The notes: a model not told the origin generated them from the sequence alone. A stretch of DNA of 50,995 nucleotides from CALBZH01 sp964538515 (GCA_964538515.1 CAZIEW010000034.1:1-50995); one strand, 5' to 3'; numbered from the stretch's first letter, positions 32,159-40,684 are shown. A program made the numbers and translations.

Positions 32159-32992
32159 ATGACCGCATCAGAATTTGACGTCCGGGGGCAGCTGATCGGG
32201 AGGAGTCGGTTTTTCGTCATCGGCGGTCCGTGCGTCATTGAGAGCGAAGCCTTGGTGCTACGGGTGGCGCGCTTCCTGAAAGAAACCTGCAGCGCGCTCG
32301 ACATCTCCTGCGTCTTCAAGAGCTCCTACGACAAAGCCAACCGCACGTCGATTGCGTCCTTCCGAGGCCCGGGAATGGAGGAGGGGCTGGCCATTTTGGA
32401 CCGTGTGCGCACGGAAACCGGCCTCCCCGTCCTGACCGACGCTCACAGCGTCCTCGAGATCGAAGCCGTGGCGGGGACCGTTGACATCCTTCAAGTCCCC
32501 GCGTTTCTGGCACGTCAAACGGACCTGCTGGTGGCGGCCGGGCGGACGGGGAGGCCCGTGAACATCAAGAAGGGACAGTTCCTGGCCCCTTGGGACATGG
32601 CTCAGGCGGTCGAGAAAGTTCGTCAGAGCGGCAACGAAAAAATCCTTCTGACCGAGCGGGGAGCCTCTTTCGGGTACAACAACCTGGTCGTTGACATGCG
32701 CTCCCTGTCGATCATGGCCGAGACGGGCTGTCCCGTCGTTTTCGATGCCACCCACAGTGTCCAGCTGCCAGGAGGCCAAGGGGTTTCCTCGGGGGGCCAG
32801 CGTCAGTTCGTCGCCCCTCTTGCCAGTGCAGCCGTAGCTGCCGGGGCGCACGGGGTGTTTCTCGAGATGCACGAGGATCCTGACCGGGCCCTGTGCGATG
32901 GACCCAACTCGCTGGCTCTCCAGGATGTACCCGCTTTGCTCGAGCGACTCAAGGCGATCTACGAGCTGACTTCGAAGCACGGAAGGGCGTGA
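32159..32992 (+). CDS. kdsA: 3-deoxy-8-phosphooctulonate synthase (Kdo-8-P synthase), metal-dependent type
   Basis: 277 residues, condensing arabinose-5-phosphate with PEP to Kdo-8-phosphate for LPS. Motifs: FVIGGPCVIESE, VFKSSYDKANRTS, the SFRGPG loop, and FDATHSVQLPGG. Residue 25 in GGPC is cysteine, as in Aquifex-type metal-dependent enzymes; E. coli-type metal-independent enzymes have Asn here. It is four nt upstream of kdsC. Confidence 0.96.
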   Translation: MTASEFDVRGQLIGRSRFFVIGGPCVIESEALVLRVARFLKETCSALDISCVFKSSYDKANRTSIASFRGPGMEEGLAILDRVRTETGLPVLTDAHSVLEIEAVAGTVDILQVPAFLARQTDLLVAAGRTGRPVNIKKGQFLAPWDMAQAVEKVRQSGNEKILLTERGASFGYNNLVVDMRSLSIMAETGCPVVFDATHSVQLPGGQGVSSGGQRQFVAPLASAAVAAGAHGVFLEMHEDPDRALCDGPNSLALQDVPALLERLKAIYELTSKHGRA

Positions 32993-32996
32993 AGGC

Positions 32997-33539
32997 ATGG
33001 AAATCGACGCTGCAGTGCGGTCTCGCGTGCTGCCGGTTCGGATGATGATTTTCGACGTCGACGGCGTGCTGACCGATGGGCGCGTCATCTATCATGATGA
33101 TGGCTCGGAAACCAAGGCCTTCGATGTCCAGGATGGGCACGGGATCAAGCTGCTTCAGCGTGCGGGTCTGGAAGTCGCCCTGATTACGGGGCGCTTCTGC
33201 CGCGCCGTCGAGCATCGGGCGCGGGGACTGGGGATTCGCCGCGTTTATCAAGACGCGAAAGTCAAGCTCGAGGTCTATCAAAGGATCCTGGATGAGACCG
33301 GCCTTCGGGATGAAGCCATGGGTTATATGGGAGACGATCTCATTGACATTCCCGTCATGCGTCGTGCGGGATTTTCGGTAGCGGTCCCCAATGCGTCGTC
33401 CCACGTGCTTCCTTATGCCCATTATGTCACCCGGTCCTCGGGGGGGTGGGGGGCCTGCAGGGAAGTCTGCGAGCTGATTCTCCATGCGCAGGGACTGTGG
33501 GAGAGCGTGACGACACGCTATTTTGGTGAGCCCGCCTGA
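32997..33539 (+). CDS. kdsC: Kdo-8-phosphate phosphatase
   Basis: 180-residue HAD phosphatase without a cap domain, hydrolysing Kdo-8-P to Kdo. The nucleophile pair Asp20/Asp22 is in FDVDGVLTDG, a Thr is in LITGR, and the metal acids are in GYMGDDLIDIPVM. The tail SSGGWGACREVCELIL is the KdsC-specific C-terminus that reaches a neighbouring active site in the tetramer. It follows kdsA by four nt. Confidence 0.95.
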   Translation: MEIDAAVRSRVLPVRMMIFDVDGVLTDGRVIYHDDGSETKAFDVQDGHGIKLLQRAGLEVALITGRFCRAVEHRARGLGIRRVYQDAKVKLEVYQRILDETGLRDEAMGYMGDDLIDIPVMRRAGFSVAVPNASSHVLPYAHYVTRSSGGWGACREVCELILHAQGLWESVTTRYFGEPA

Positions 33540-33843
33540 GATCGTTCTCCCTGCTCCCTTTAAACCGCTCACCGGGAATGACTTTCTCGACCTGCCAATT
33601 GTTCCGAGCATTCCTTTCCCCTCAGCTGCTTCGAGGGGTGATTTTCTCACCTTTTCGCTGAAAGCCCATGCCGTCATACTCCCTGTAGAATATGCCTTTA
33701 CAGGCATGCCTGTTGCATGTTAAAGTGCCTCTTGCTTTAATGCGTTAATTTGACTGATAAAATGTAACGACTGCAAGGGGTTGTCTAGGAAGCCGCCTTC
33801 GGAGTGTCCGTTTGGGATTTCGAGGGAGGCTTGAGGAAGCCAG
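33540..33843. other. Intergenic region kdsC-lptC
   Basis: 304 bp, more A+T-rich toward its right half. A small hairpin ATGCCT-TTAC-AGGCAT occurs at 33692-33707. A TAAAAT hexamer at 33758-33763 could be a -10 box, but I could not match a -35 at normal spacing. No gene is seen; a promoter for the lpt operon is likely here. Confidence 0.45.
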
Positions 33844-34437
33844 ATGGCGTTGTCCCGCAAGCTCGTTCGAGGTCTCATTCTGTTGGTTGCCGTGGTGACG
33901 GCGGGGATGCTGGTCATGGCGGTTCTGAAGGGAGCACTGCAGAAGGATCAGCGCTCGGGGATTGAGAGTGAGCCTTCGGATGCGGAGATGAAGCTTTCCG
34001 AGATGGAATACGTCGAGATGCAAGAGGGGAAGAAGTATTACGTCCTCAAGGCGACCGAGGCGCGTTACTTCCAGGCTCAGCAAAAGACCACCCTCAAGGC
34101 GGTGCATTTGACTTTTTTCATGGACAGCGGGGAAGAAGCCTATTTGAGCAGTGAGGAGGGCATCTTCTACTCCGCCACGAAGAATATCGAGCTGGTCCGT
34201 GCCGTTGAGGCCACCTTGCCTGGAGGCTACAAATTGATGTCCGACAGGGCGCTCTACGACAGTGAAAAAAAGACTCTTTATTCGGAGACGCCGGTCAAGC
34301 TTCTGGGACCGGGTATAGAGCTGGACGGTGGGGCCTGGAAGTTTTTGGTTCCGGAGCGAAAGGGGTTTGTGGATGGGGGAGTGCGTGCCAAAGTGGTTCT
34401 TTCATCCAACAAGGGCCGCAAGGCAGCGGGCAGGTGA
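33844..34437 (+). CDS. lptC: LPS export protein LptC
   Basis: 197 residues. A single N-terminal transmembrane helix (LILLVAVVTAGMLVMAVL) anchors a periplasmic beta-jellyroll. The repeated pattern ATEARYFQAQQKTTLKAVHLTFF, SSEEGIFYSATKNIELV and SDRALYDSEKKTLYSETPVKL is typical of LptC/OstA-like domains. LptC passes LPS from LptB2FG to LptA. The stop overlaps the lptA start (TGATG). Confidence 0.92.
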   Translation: MALSRKLVRGLILLVAVVTAGMLVMAVLKGALQKDQRSGIESEPSDAEMKLSEMEYVEMQEGKKYYVLKATEARYFQAQQKTTLKAVHLTFFMDSGEEAYLSSEEGIFYSATKNIELVRAVEATLPGGYKLMSDRALYDSEKKTLYSETPVKLLGPGIELDGGAWKFLVPERKGFVDGGVRAKVVLSSNKGRKAAGR

Positions 34438-35135
34438 TGAGCATGATGAGGGGACGGAATCGTCGTTTCGGAATATGCGTTTTCGTTTGGTGTATCTTTG
34501 CGTGCGGGCTTTACCTGGCTTCTCCGAGCCTGGCGGCCGGTGCGCCGGAAAAGCGGGCCGCAAACAAGGCCCCGTCCGGCAAAACGGGCAGCGTGGCTGA
34601 AAAGCAGCGCCCTGCGGGCAGGGGAGCGTCAAGCTCCGGGCCTTTCAAGAGCGATGCCCCCTTGACCATTGTCGGCGATCGGATGGAGATCAGTCAGAGA
34701 GACCGTACCATCGTGTTTGAAGGGCATGTCTCGGTCCGGCAAGAGGATTTGACCATCACCGGCAAGAGGATGAAAGTGTTTGCCGCGCCGCCGGATAAGG
34801 CCAAGCCCGCCCCAAAGGAGCAGCCTCAGGATTCGCAAGGAGATCCCTCGATGATGGGCCGGATCGACCGGATCGAGATGGAGGGTGGGATCAGAATCGT
34901 TCAGCACGAAAAGGATGCCACGGCTGAGAAAGGAATCTATTACCACGGTGAGAACAAGATCGTCCTTCTCGGCAATCCTGTTGTGACGCAGGGGGCGGAC
35001 AGAATCCAGGGGCGTCAAATCACGCTTTACCTTGCGGACGGTCGCAGTGTTGTGGAGGGCGGAGAATCGACACCGGTGCAAGTGATTCTGCATCCGAAGA
35101 AGAACAAGGACCAGAACAAGGAGCAGAGCCCGTGA
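34437..35135 (+). CDS. lptA: Periplasmic LPS transport protein LptA
   Basis: About 232 residues. A signal peptide (ICVFVWCIFACGLYLASPSLAAG) is followed by a low-complexity Lys/Ala/Pro linker to about residue 70. Then comes an OstA-like jellyroll (IVGDRMEISQRDRTIVFEGH to GRQITLYLADGRSVVEGG). LptA forms the bridge carrying LPS across the periplasm. Several starts are possible (GTG 34434, ATG 34437, 34443, 34446); 34437 overlaps the lptC stop. A Lys/Pro-rich insert interrupts the fold near residues 113-125. Confidence 0.88.
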   Translation: MSMMRGRNRRFGICVFVWCIFACGLYLASPSLAAGAPEKRAANKAPSGKTGSVAEKQRPAGRGASSSGPFKSDAPLTIVGDRMEISQRDRTIVFEGHVSVRQEDLTITGKRMKVFAAPPDKAKPAPKEQPQDSQGDPSMMGRIDRIEMEGGIRIVQHEKDATAEKGIYYHGENKIVLLGNPVVTQGADRIQGRQITLYLADGRSVVEGGESTPVQVILHPKKNKDQNKEQSP

Positions 35136-35866
35136 CGGACGGAAAGACACTCGCCGTTCGGGATTTGGTTAAGATTTACCAGGGCCGGCGGGTTGTAAAC
35201 GGGGTGAGCCTCGAAGTGCACGAAGGGCAGATCGTGGGTCTGCTCGGCCCAAACGGGGCGGGGAAGTCGACAACGTTTTACAGTGTCGTGGGAATCATTC
35301 GGCCGGACGGGGGTGAAGTGCGGTTGAATGGGGAGAATATCATCGGGGTTCCCATGTATTTGCGGGCAAGGAAAGGAATCACCTATTTGCCTCAAGAGCC
35401 GTCCGTTTTTCGCAAGCTGAATGTCGAGGAAAACATTTTGGCGGTTCTAGAGACTCTCGACATCGGTCGCGAAGAGAGACGGTCGCGCCTTGCCGAGCTC
35501 CTTGCGGAGCTGGGGCTCACCCATCTTGCCAAGAGTCGGGCTGATCGGTTGTCCGGAGGGGAGCGTCGTCGTGTGGAGATCACGCGGGCTCTGGTCACGA
35601 GCCCGAGCTTCATCTTGCTGGATGAGCCGTTTGCCGGGATTGACCCCATCGCCGTTCTTGATATCCAGGGGCTGATTCGCTCGCTGAAGGAAAAAGGAAT
35701 CGGCGTGCTCATATCGGACCACAATGTGCGGGAGACCCTCAAAGTGTGTGACTGGGCGTATATCATGCACGAGGGCCGAATCCTCGAACAGGGAGATCCG
35801 GTCACCATCTCCCAGAGTGATCTCGCACGCAGAACTTATCTGGGTGACCAATTCAGCTTGTCTTAG
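35132..35866 (+). CDS. lptB: LPS export ABC transporter ATPase LptB
   Basis: 244-residue ATPase powering LPS extraction from the inner membrane. Walker A is GPNGAGKST, the signature LSGGERRRVEITRAL, Walker B FILLDEPFAGIDPIAV, and the switch His lies in LISDHNVRETL. The LptB-specific GITYLPQEPSVFRKLNVEENI Q-loop region is present. It starts with GTG overlapping the lptA stop (GTGA). The permeases LptF/LptG are not in the window. Confidence 0.96.
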   Translation: MTDGKTLAVRDLVKIYQGRRVVNGVSLEVHEGQIVGLLGPNGAGKSTTFYSVVGIIRPDGGEVRLNGENIIGVPMYLRARKGITYLPQEPSVFRKLNVEENILAVLETLDIGREERRSRLAELLAELGLTHLAKSRADRLSGGERRRVEITRALVTSPSFILLDEPFAGIDPIAVLDIQGLIRSLKEKGIGVLISDHNVRETLKVCDWAYIMHEGRILEQGDPVTISQSDLARRTYLGDQFSLS

Positions 35867-35882
35867 GCGGTAGGATTGGATT

Positions 35883-37328
35883 ATGGCAGCACTCGAGCTC
35901 AAACAACAGCTGAAGCTCAGCCAGCAGCTGATCATGACACCGCAGCTGCAGCAGGCCATCAAGCTCCTGCAACTGTCCCGGCTTGAGCTTCTCGAGACCA
36001 TCAATCAAGAGTTGGAGACCAACCCGGTCCTGGAGGAAGGTCAGGAAGATTCTCACGAGCAGGACGACTTGTCGAATGCGGACGGTGCCGCTGAGGACGC
36101 CTATGGTGAGGTGGAGGTCGTCGAGCGCGTTCGAGAGGACTTCGACTGGGAGTCGTATTTGGACGAATATAGCTCGGGGACGCCCGTTCTAATGGAGAGC
36201 GAGTCGAGCCGGGAATGGCCTTCTTACGACCACAAGCTCACCCTTCCAACGACCCTCGAAGACCATCTTGCCTGGCAGCTCCGATTTTCAGACATGACCG
36301 ATGCCGAAAAAGAGATCGGGGTTATGATTATCGGAAACCTTAATATTGACGGGTACCTGGACGCCACGATCGAAGAGATTGCGGAGATGGCGGGAGCGAC
36401 ACCGGAGGAAGTCGAGGCCGTTCTTGCCAAAATCCAGCTCTTTGAGCCCGTCGGGGTTGCGGCGCGCAATCTCCAGGAATGCTTGATGGTCCAGGCGCGC
36501 AACCTGGAGCCTCCCTGCGAGCTGCTGGTCGAAATCATCGATAAGGGCCTCCAGTTTCTCGAAAGCAAGAACTATCCCGCCTTGGTGAGGACCCTGAAAA
36601 AACCCCAGGAGGAAGTGCGCGAGGCGGTGGAGATGCTCCTGCACCTGAATCCCCGGCCTGGTAGGGCCTACACCGAGGAAAACGTCGAATACGTCAGCCC
36701 GGACCTTTATGTGCTGAAAGTCGATGGGGAGTATGTGATTGTACTTAACGAAGACGGAATGCCTAAGCTCCGAGTGAGCTCTTATTATAAAGAGGCTTTA
36801 AGCCCGGATACAATTATCCCAGCTGATGCCAAAGACTATATTCATAACAAACTGCGTTCGGCAGCATGGTTAATTAAAAGTATTCATCAACGCCAACGAA
36901 CACTATATAAAGTCGCGCAAAGTATAGTCAAGCTCCAGTCAGATTTTTTTGAAAAGGGAGTTGCTTATTTAAAACCAATGGTGCTTCGGGATGTTGCCGA
37001 AGATGTTGGTATGCATGAATCTACCATAAGCCGGGTTACCGCTAATAAGTACATGCACACGACTCACGGCATTTTTGAGTTGAAATATTTCTTCAACAGC
37101 TCCATAAACAGCGTCATGGGGGAGGCGGTTGCCTCTGAAAGTGTCAAAGAGCGGATTCGGCAGCTGATCAAAGAGGAGGACGGGTCGAAGCCTTACAGCG
37201 ATCAGGACATCGTCGAGCTTCTCGAGCGGGAAAACATCAGCATTGCCCGAAGGACCGTAGCCAAGTATAGGGAGCTATTGGGGATTCTGCCTTCGAACAA
37301 GCGAAAGCGGACTTTTTGGAATGGATAG
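35883..37328 (+). CDS. rpoN: RNA polymerase sigma-54 factor
   Basis: 481-residue sigma-54, which needs AAA+ activators to open promoters. The N-terminal Gln/Leu-rich region I (QQLKLSQQLIMTPQLQQAIKLL) is followed by an acidic region II, the core-binding domain, the HTH (RDVAEDVGMHESTISRVTANKY) and the RpoN box ARRTVAKYRE (455-464). All regions are intact. The stretch 36740-37100 (about residues 287-406) is clearly more A+T-rich than the rest and uses TTA, CTA, ATA and AAA codons avoided elsewhere in the gene. It follows lptB by 16 nt, the usual proteobacterial arrangement. Confidence 0.97.
   Translation: MAALELKQQLKLSQQLIMTPQLQQAIKLLQLSRLELLETINQELETNPVLEEGQEDSHEQDDLSNADGAAEDAYGEVEVVERVREDFDWESYLDEYSSGTPVLMESESSREWPSYDHKLTLPTTLEDHLAWQLRFSDMTDAEKEIGVMIIGNLNIDGYLDATIEEIAEMAGATPEEVEAVLAKIQLFEPVGVAARNLQECLMVQARNLEPPCELLVEIIDKGLQFLESKNYPALVRTLKKPQEEVREAVEMLLHLNPRPGRAYTEENVEYVSPDLYVLKVDGEYVIVLNEDGMPKLRVSSYYKEALSPDTIIPADAKDYIHNKLRSAAWLIKSIHQRQRTLYKVAQSIVKLQSDFFEKGVAYLKPMVLRDVAEDVGMHESTISRVTANKYMHTTHGIFELKYFFNSSINSVMGEAVASESVKERIRQLIKEEDGSKPYSDQDIVELLERENISIARRTVAKYRELLGILPSNKRKRTFWNG
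36740..37100 (+). other. AT-rich, codon-atypical patch inside rpoN
   Basis: Hand counts of 60-bp blocks give 38% G+C for 36781-36840, 36841-36900 and 36901-36960, 40% for 36961-37020 and 47% for 37021-37080. The block 36661-36720 is 53% and 37141-37200 is 57%. The reading frame continues without a break and the protein is conserved through it. The patch covers the end of the core-binding domain and the HTH. Confidence 0.8.
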
Positions 37329-37400
37329 CGCGAACGACCCCGTTGACTGTTCAAACGCAATCGGAAATTCGAATCAAAGGCGTGGAGGAGGAAGAGAGTC

Positions 37401-37943
37401 ATGCTCATCAATGTCACGTTCAGACACATCGAGCCGTCGGCACCTCTCAGGGAGTATGCCGAGGAAAAGATATCACGGGTGAAGAAGTACATCGAGGAGC
37501 CCATCGAGGCGCATGTGGTGTTGAAAGTCGAAAAATTCCGCCATATTGCGGAAGTAACGATTGATGCCAACGGCCTGCGGCTGAACGGCACGGAAGAAAC
37601 GGAAGACATGTACTCGTCCATCGATATGGTGGCGAATACCATTGAGGCTCAGGTCCGGAAGAACAAAGACAAGTTCCGTCGGCGTAAATCAGGGTCTTCA
37701 CTCAAGGAGATGGCGGGCTTGGCTGACTCGACGGCGGTCCCCTTCGAGGGGGAAGACCACGAGCGTCGTGTGATTCGAACCGAGCAGATCAACGCCAAGC
37801 CCATGGATGTGGACGAGGCGGCGATGCAGCTCAGCCGTTCCAATGGGGAATTCCTGGTCTTCACAAACCGCGTGACCAACCGTGTCAACGTTCTGTACCG
37901 TCGAAAGGACGGGCATTACGGACTCATCGAAACGGTGGGATAG
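37401..37943 (+). CDS. hpf: Ribosome hibernation promoting factor, long form
   Basis: 180 residues. The N-terminal domain (MLINVTFRHIEPSAPLREYAEEKISRVKKYI to about residue 100) binds the decoding centre. The C-terminal domain (VIRTEQINAKPMDVDEAAMQL to VNVLYRRKDGHYGLIE) dimerises to make 100S ribosomes, so a separate RMF is not needed. It follows rpoN by 72 nt, the usual order, and a terminator follows about 160 nt later. Confidence 0.94.
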   Translation: MLINVTFRHIEPSAPLREYAEEKISRVKKYIEEPIEAHVVLKVEKFRHIAEVTIDANGLRLNGTEETEDMYSSIDMVANTIEAQVRKNKDKFRRRKSGSSLKEMAGLADSTAVPFEGEDHERRVIRTEQINAKPMDVDEAAMQLSRSNGEFLVFTNRVTNRVNVLYRRKDGHYGLIETVG

Positions 37944-38103
37944 GAGGGCGCGCGGTAGGCGCCGACATAGAGAGTTGGGAGGCTTCTGGCGATACATCCT
38001 TCCCTTCGTGAGGCGGGCTGCTCCCGTGCTTGGGCAGATGCGCTGCGTTCGGTCAGATGATACCGTCGGGAAGGGTTTCCGGCAGCAAGGCTCAATCATG
38101 AGG

Positions 38104-38139
38104 ACCCAGGGGGTCTCCCCTCCCTGGGTGCTCGTTTTT
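38104..38139 (+). terminator. Terminator after the rpoN-hpf operon
   Basis: ACCCAGGG (38104-38111) pairs with CCCTGGGT (38122-38129) around a 10-nt loop. Five T's follow at 38135-38139 after a 5-nt gap. It lies between hpf and ptsN, so ptsN probably has its own promoter or relies on read-through. Confidence 0.6.
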
Positions 38140-38215
38140 GCTGAGAAAACAGGATATTTTCGTCGTCTTCCGACTGGTCCTGGTGACGGCGGCGGACGAC
38201 CCCAATGAGGGATCC

Positions 38216-38677
38216 ATGAAAATCCTCGATATACTGGACAAGCAGGCGATCGTTCCGGAACTGAAAGGAAGCACCAAGAAGCAGATCCTTGAGGAGCTTA
38301 TCGATGCACTCCTGGAGCAAAAGCCGCAACTGGATCGTGAGCGACTGATGAGGGTCCTGCTGGATCGTGAGCGGCTTGGGAGCACGGGAATCGGCGACGG
38401 AATCGCCATTCCGCACGGCAAGCTCAAGGACCTCGATCAGCTGGCGCTGTCTTTCGGGAAGTCCTCGCGTGGAGTCGACTTCGAGTCCATGGACGGCAAG
38501 CCCGTCCACCTGTTTTTTCTTCTGGTGGCACCGGAAAGCTGTGCCGGTGTGCATCTGCGTGCCCTAGCGAAGATCGCGCGGCTCCTCAAAAACGGTGCTG
38601 TGCGGAAGAAGCTGGGTACGGTGATGAGCCGGGATGAGGTTTACAGCGTCATTCAGGAAGAAGACGAAGATTTCTAA
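38216..38677 (+). CDS. ptsN: PTS EIIA-type nitrogen regulatory protein PtsN
   Basis: 153 residues, fructose/nitrogen-type EIIA with the phosphorylation site His67 in GIAIPHGKL. PtsN is the last phosphoacceptor of the nitrogen PTS and regulates rather than transports. The start at ATG 38216 has GAGG upstream; an in-frame start at 38138 falls in the terminator and is rejected. It is followed by rapZ and a mannose-type EIIA, forming a small PTS-regulatory cluster without EI or HPr in the window. Confidence 0.92.
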   Translation: MKILDILDKQAIVPELKGSTKKQILEELIDALLEQKPQLDRERLMRVLLDRERLGSTGIGDGIAIPHGKLKDLDQLALSFGKSSRGVDFESMDGKPVHLFFLLVAPESCAGVHLRALAKIARLLKNGAVRKKLGTVMSRDEVYSVIQEEDEDF

Positions 38678-38701
38678 ATCAGGACAGGATGGCGCTCCAG
38701 C

Positions 38702-39574
38702 ATGCAAAACAGTGTGCACGTCGTGGTCGTTAGCGGGCTTTCGGGATCGGGTAAGAGCACCGCCATCAAAGCCTTTGAGGACATCGGCTATTTTTGTATC
38801 GACAATCTGCCGGTGCCGTTGCTTCCGGACCTCCTCCGACTGTGCCAAAACGATATGCCTGACATCCAGCGCATCGCGCTCGGCATCGACATTCGGGAAC
38901 GGCGCTTTCTCAAGGACTATGTCAAGATTTTCCAGTCCCTGGAGTCGGCTGGCTATCACTTTGAGATCATTTTTCTGGAAGCTCCCACGGATATTCTGCA
39001 GCGCCGTTACAGCCAGACGCGACGCCTTCATCCCATCGCCACCGCGGATTCGGCGCTGTTGCAGGCCATTCACGAGGAGCGTGAGCAGCTGGCAGCCTTG
39101 AGACAGCGGGCGACCCGGATCGTGGATACGGGAGCGTTTTCGGTTCACCAGCTGAAAGCGTTCATCATGCGCAGCTACTCAGGGCTTTCAGAAAATGAGC
39201 AGCTGAGCGTCCAGGTGCTCTCTTTCGGCTTCAAATACGGGCTGCCGCTGGAGGCGGATCTGGTCATGGATGTGCGTTTCCTGCCCAACCCCTACTTTGT
39301 CGAAGCACTCAAGGAGATGGACGGGTGCTCGGATCAAGTTCGCGATTGGGTCCTGCAGTGGCCGGTGGCCCAAGAGTTCATTAGGCGGTACAGTGACCTT
39401 CTGTTGAGCATGCTGCCGTGTTACATCGAAGAGGGGAAACGCTACCTGACCATCGCCATCGGCTGCACGGGAGGGAAGCATCGGTCGGTGGTTCTGGCCA
39501 ATCGAATCGCTGGCATTCTGGATCAGAATCACTTTTTCGTGAACGTGTTCCACCGGGATATCCATCTCGAATGA
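38702..39574 (+). CDS. rapZ: RNase adapter protein RapZ
   Basis: 290 residues. The N-terminal nucleotide-binding domain has Walker A GLSGSGKST (12-20), IDNLPVPLLPDL and DIRERRF. The C-terminal RNA-binding half ends with the conserved IAIGCTGGKHRSVVLANRI. In enterobacteria RapZ directs RNase E to the glmZ sRNA; its target in deltaproteobacteria is unknown. It is 24 nt downstream of ptsN, the usual neighbour. Confidence 0.94.
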   Translation: MQNSVHVVVVSGLSGSGKSTAIKAFEDIGYFCIDNLPVPLLPDLLRLCQNDMPDIQRIALGIDIRERRFLKDYVKIFQSLESAGYHFEIIFLEAPTDILQRRYSQTRRLHPIATADSALLQAIHEEREQLAALRQRATRIVDTGAFSVHQLKAFIMRSYSGLSENEQLSVQVLSFGFKYGLPLEADLVMDVRFLPNPYFVEALKEMDGCSDQVRDWVLQWPVAQEFIRRYSDLLLSMLPCYIEEGKRYLTIAIGCTGGKHRSVVLANRIAGILDQNHFFVNVFHRDIHLE

Positions 39575-39590
39575 TGGTGAAGGACCGTTG

Positions 39591-40034
39591 ATGTCTGATG
39601 GAGACGCCAAAGATCTGATTGGCATCATCGCTGTTTCGCATTGCCATCTCGCTGAGGAGCTCCTCCGGGTGGCGGAGCTGATCGTGGGGAAGCTTCCTGC
39701 GTGCAAAGCGGTTTGCTTTTCGGGCCAAGCCGAGGTGGAAGACATGATGCAGAGCCTCCGGGAGGCGATCAAGGAAGTGGATCGAGGCAAGGGCGTCCTG
39801 ATTCTGACGGATCTCTTCGGAGGCACCCCCGCCAACATCAGCCTTTCTTTTCTCGGCCCACGAGTTGAGGTCGTATGCGGGATGAATCTGCCGATGCTCA
39901 TCAAGCTGGCCGGCTGTCGGGCCGGCTATTCCCTGAGTGAAACTGCAATACTCGTCAAAGAATACGGACAACGACATATCTCGCTGGCTAGCGAGGTGCT
40001 GTCCCGTTCCGCAGCCGGCGAAAGACCTCAGTAG
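39591..40034 (+). CDS. Mannose-family PTS system EIIA component
   Basis: 147 residues, EIIA-Man fold: IIAVSHCHLAEELLRVAELIVG with the likely phospho-His17, then GKGVLILTDLFGGTPANISLSF, the family's conserved loop. The start at ATG 39591 has AAGGA upstream and is preferred to the TTG at 39588. No EIIB/C/D genes are present, so a regulatory role with PtsN and RapZ is more likely than sugar uptake, though genes beyond the window could change that. Confidence 0.88.
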   Translation: MSDGDAKDLIGIIAVSHCHLAEELLRVAELIVGKLPACKAVCFSGQAEVEDMMQSLREAIKEVDRGKGVLILTDLFGGTPANISLSFLGPRVEVVCGMNLPMLIKLAGCRAGYSLSETAILVKEYGQRHISLASEVLSRSAAGERPQ

Positions 40035-40085
40035 GGTCCCGAGCGTCTGAATTCGGCTGCCCGAGCCCCTGTCTACTCCAGAAAT

Positions 40086-40115
40086 GACAACTTGATCTTC
40101 GACAACTTGATCTTC
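40086..40115 (+). repeat. Exact 15-bp tandem duplication before rimI
   Basis: GACAACTTGATCTTC occurs twice in direct tandem (40086-40100, 40101-40115), ending two nt before the rimI ATG. It occupies the position of the Shine-Dalgarno sequence, and no purine-rich ribosome site is seen there. Confidence 0.9.
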
Positions 40116-40117
40116 CG

Positions 40118-40684
40118 ATGATCGAAATCACTCCGATGGCCCAAGAGGATGTGGACGCTGTGGCTGAGCTGGAGCGCCGCTCCCATTTGGAGCCTTGGTC
40201 GGAAGAGGCATTCCGAAGTGAGTTGGCGAAGGACTGTGCCTTTGCCTGTGTTGCCCGTGAGCCGGCAGAGGCAGGGGGCGCTCCCGCGGGGCTGCCCGTC
40301 TCTGATCGAGATGCGGGCGAAGAGCCCGGTCGTTTCGAGAAACGCATTGTCGGCTACATTTGCTTTTGGGTATTGTTGGACGAAGTTCATATTTTGAACG
40401 TCACAGTTGAGGAAAGCCGTCGCGGCAGGGGCATTGGTCGGGCCTTGCTCTTGCACGCGCTGAATCTGGGCTGGCGGCTTGGGGGACGAACCGCCCTGCT
40501 GGAAGTGAGATCGGGGAACGCGGCGGCCCAGGCACTCTACCGACTGGTCGGCTTCACACGGGTGGGAGAGCGGCCCAACTACTACGGTGTGGTGAAGGAA
40601 GCCGCGATTGTGATGGCGCTGCGGATGGACGACGCGTGGCGGCGGACCTGGCTTGATGGACAAAACGAAAAACTGACCCCCTGA
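40118..40684 (+). CDS. rimI: RimI-type GNAT N-acetyltransferase
   Basis: 188 residues. The GNAT acetyl-CoA loop is VTVEESRRGRGIGRALLLHAL, followed by LLEVRSGNAAAQALYRLVGFTRVGERPNYY, typical of RimI, which acetylates the N-terminus of ribosomal protein S18 and others. A Pro/Glu/Ala-rich insert of about 25 residues (around 50-72) interrupts the usual core, making it longer than the E. coli protein. No ribosome site is visible upstream. Its stop is directly followed by the ATG of the PPDK-like gene. Confidence 0.85.
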   Translation: MIEITPMAQEDVDAVAELERRSHLEPWSEEAFRSELAKDCAFACVAREPAEAGGAPAGLPVSDRDAGEEPGRFEKRIVGYICFWVLLDEVHILNVTVEESRRGRGIGRALLLHALNLGWRLGGRTALLEVRSGNAAAQALYRLVGFTRVGERPNYYGVVKEAAIVMALRMDDAWRRTWLDGQNEKLTP

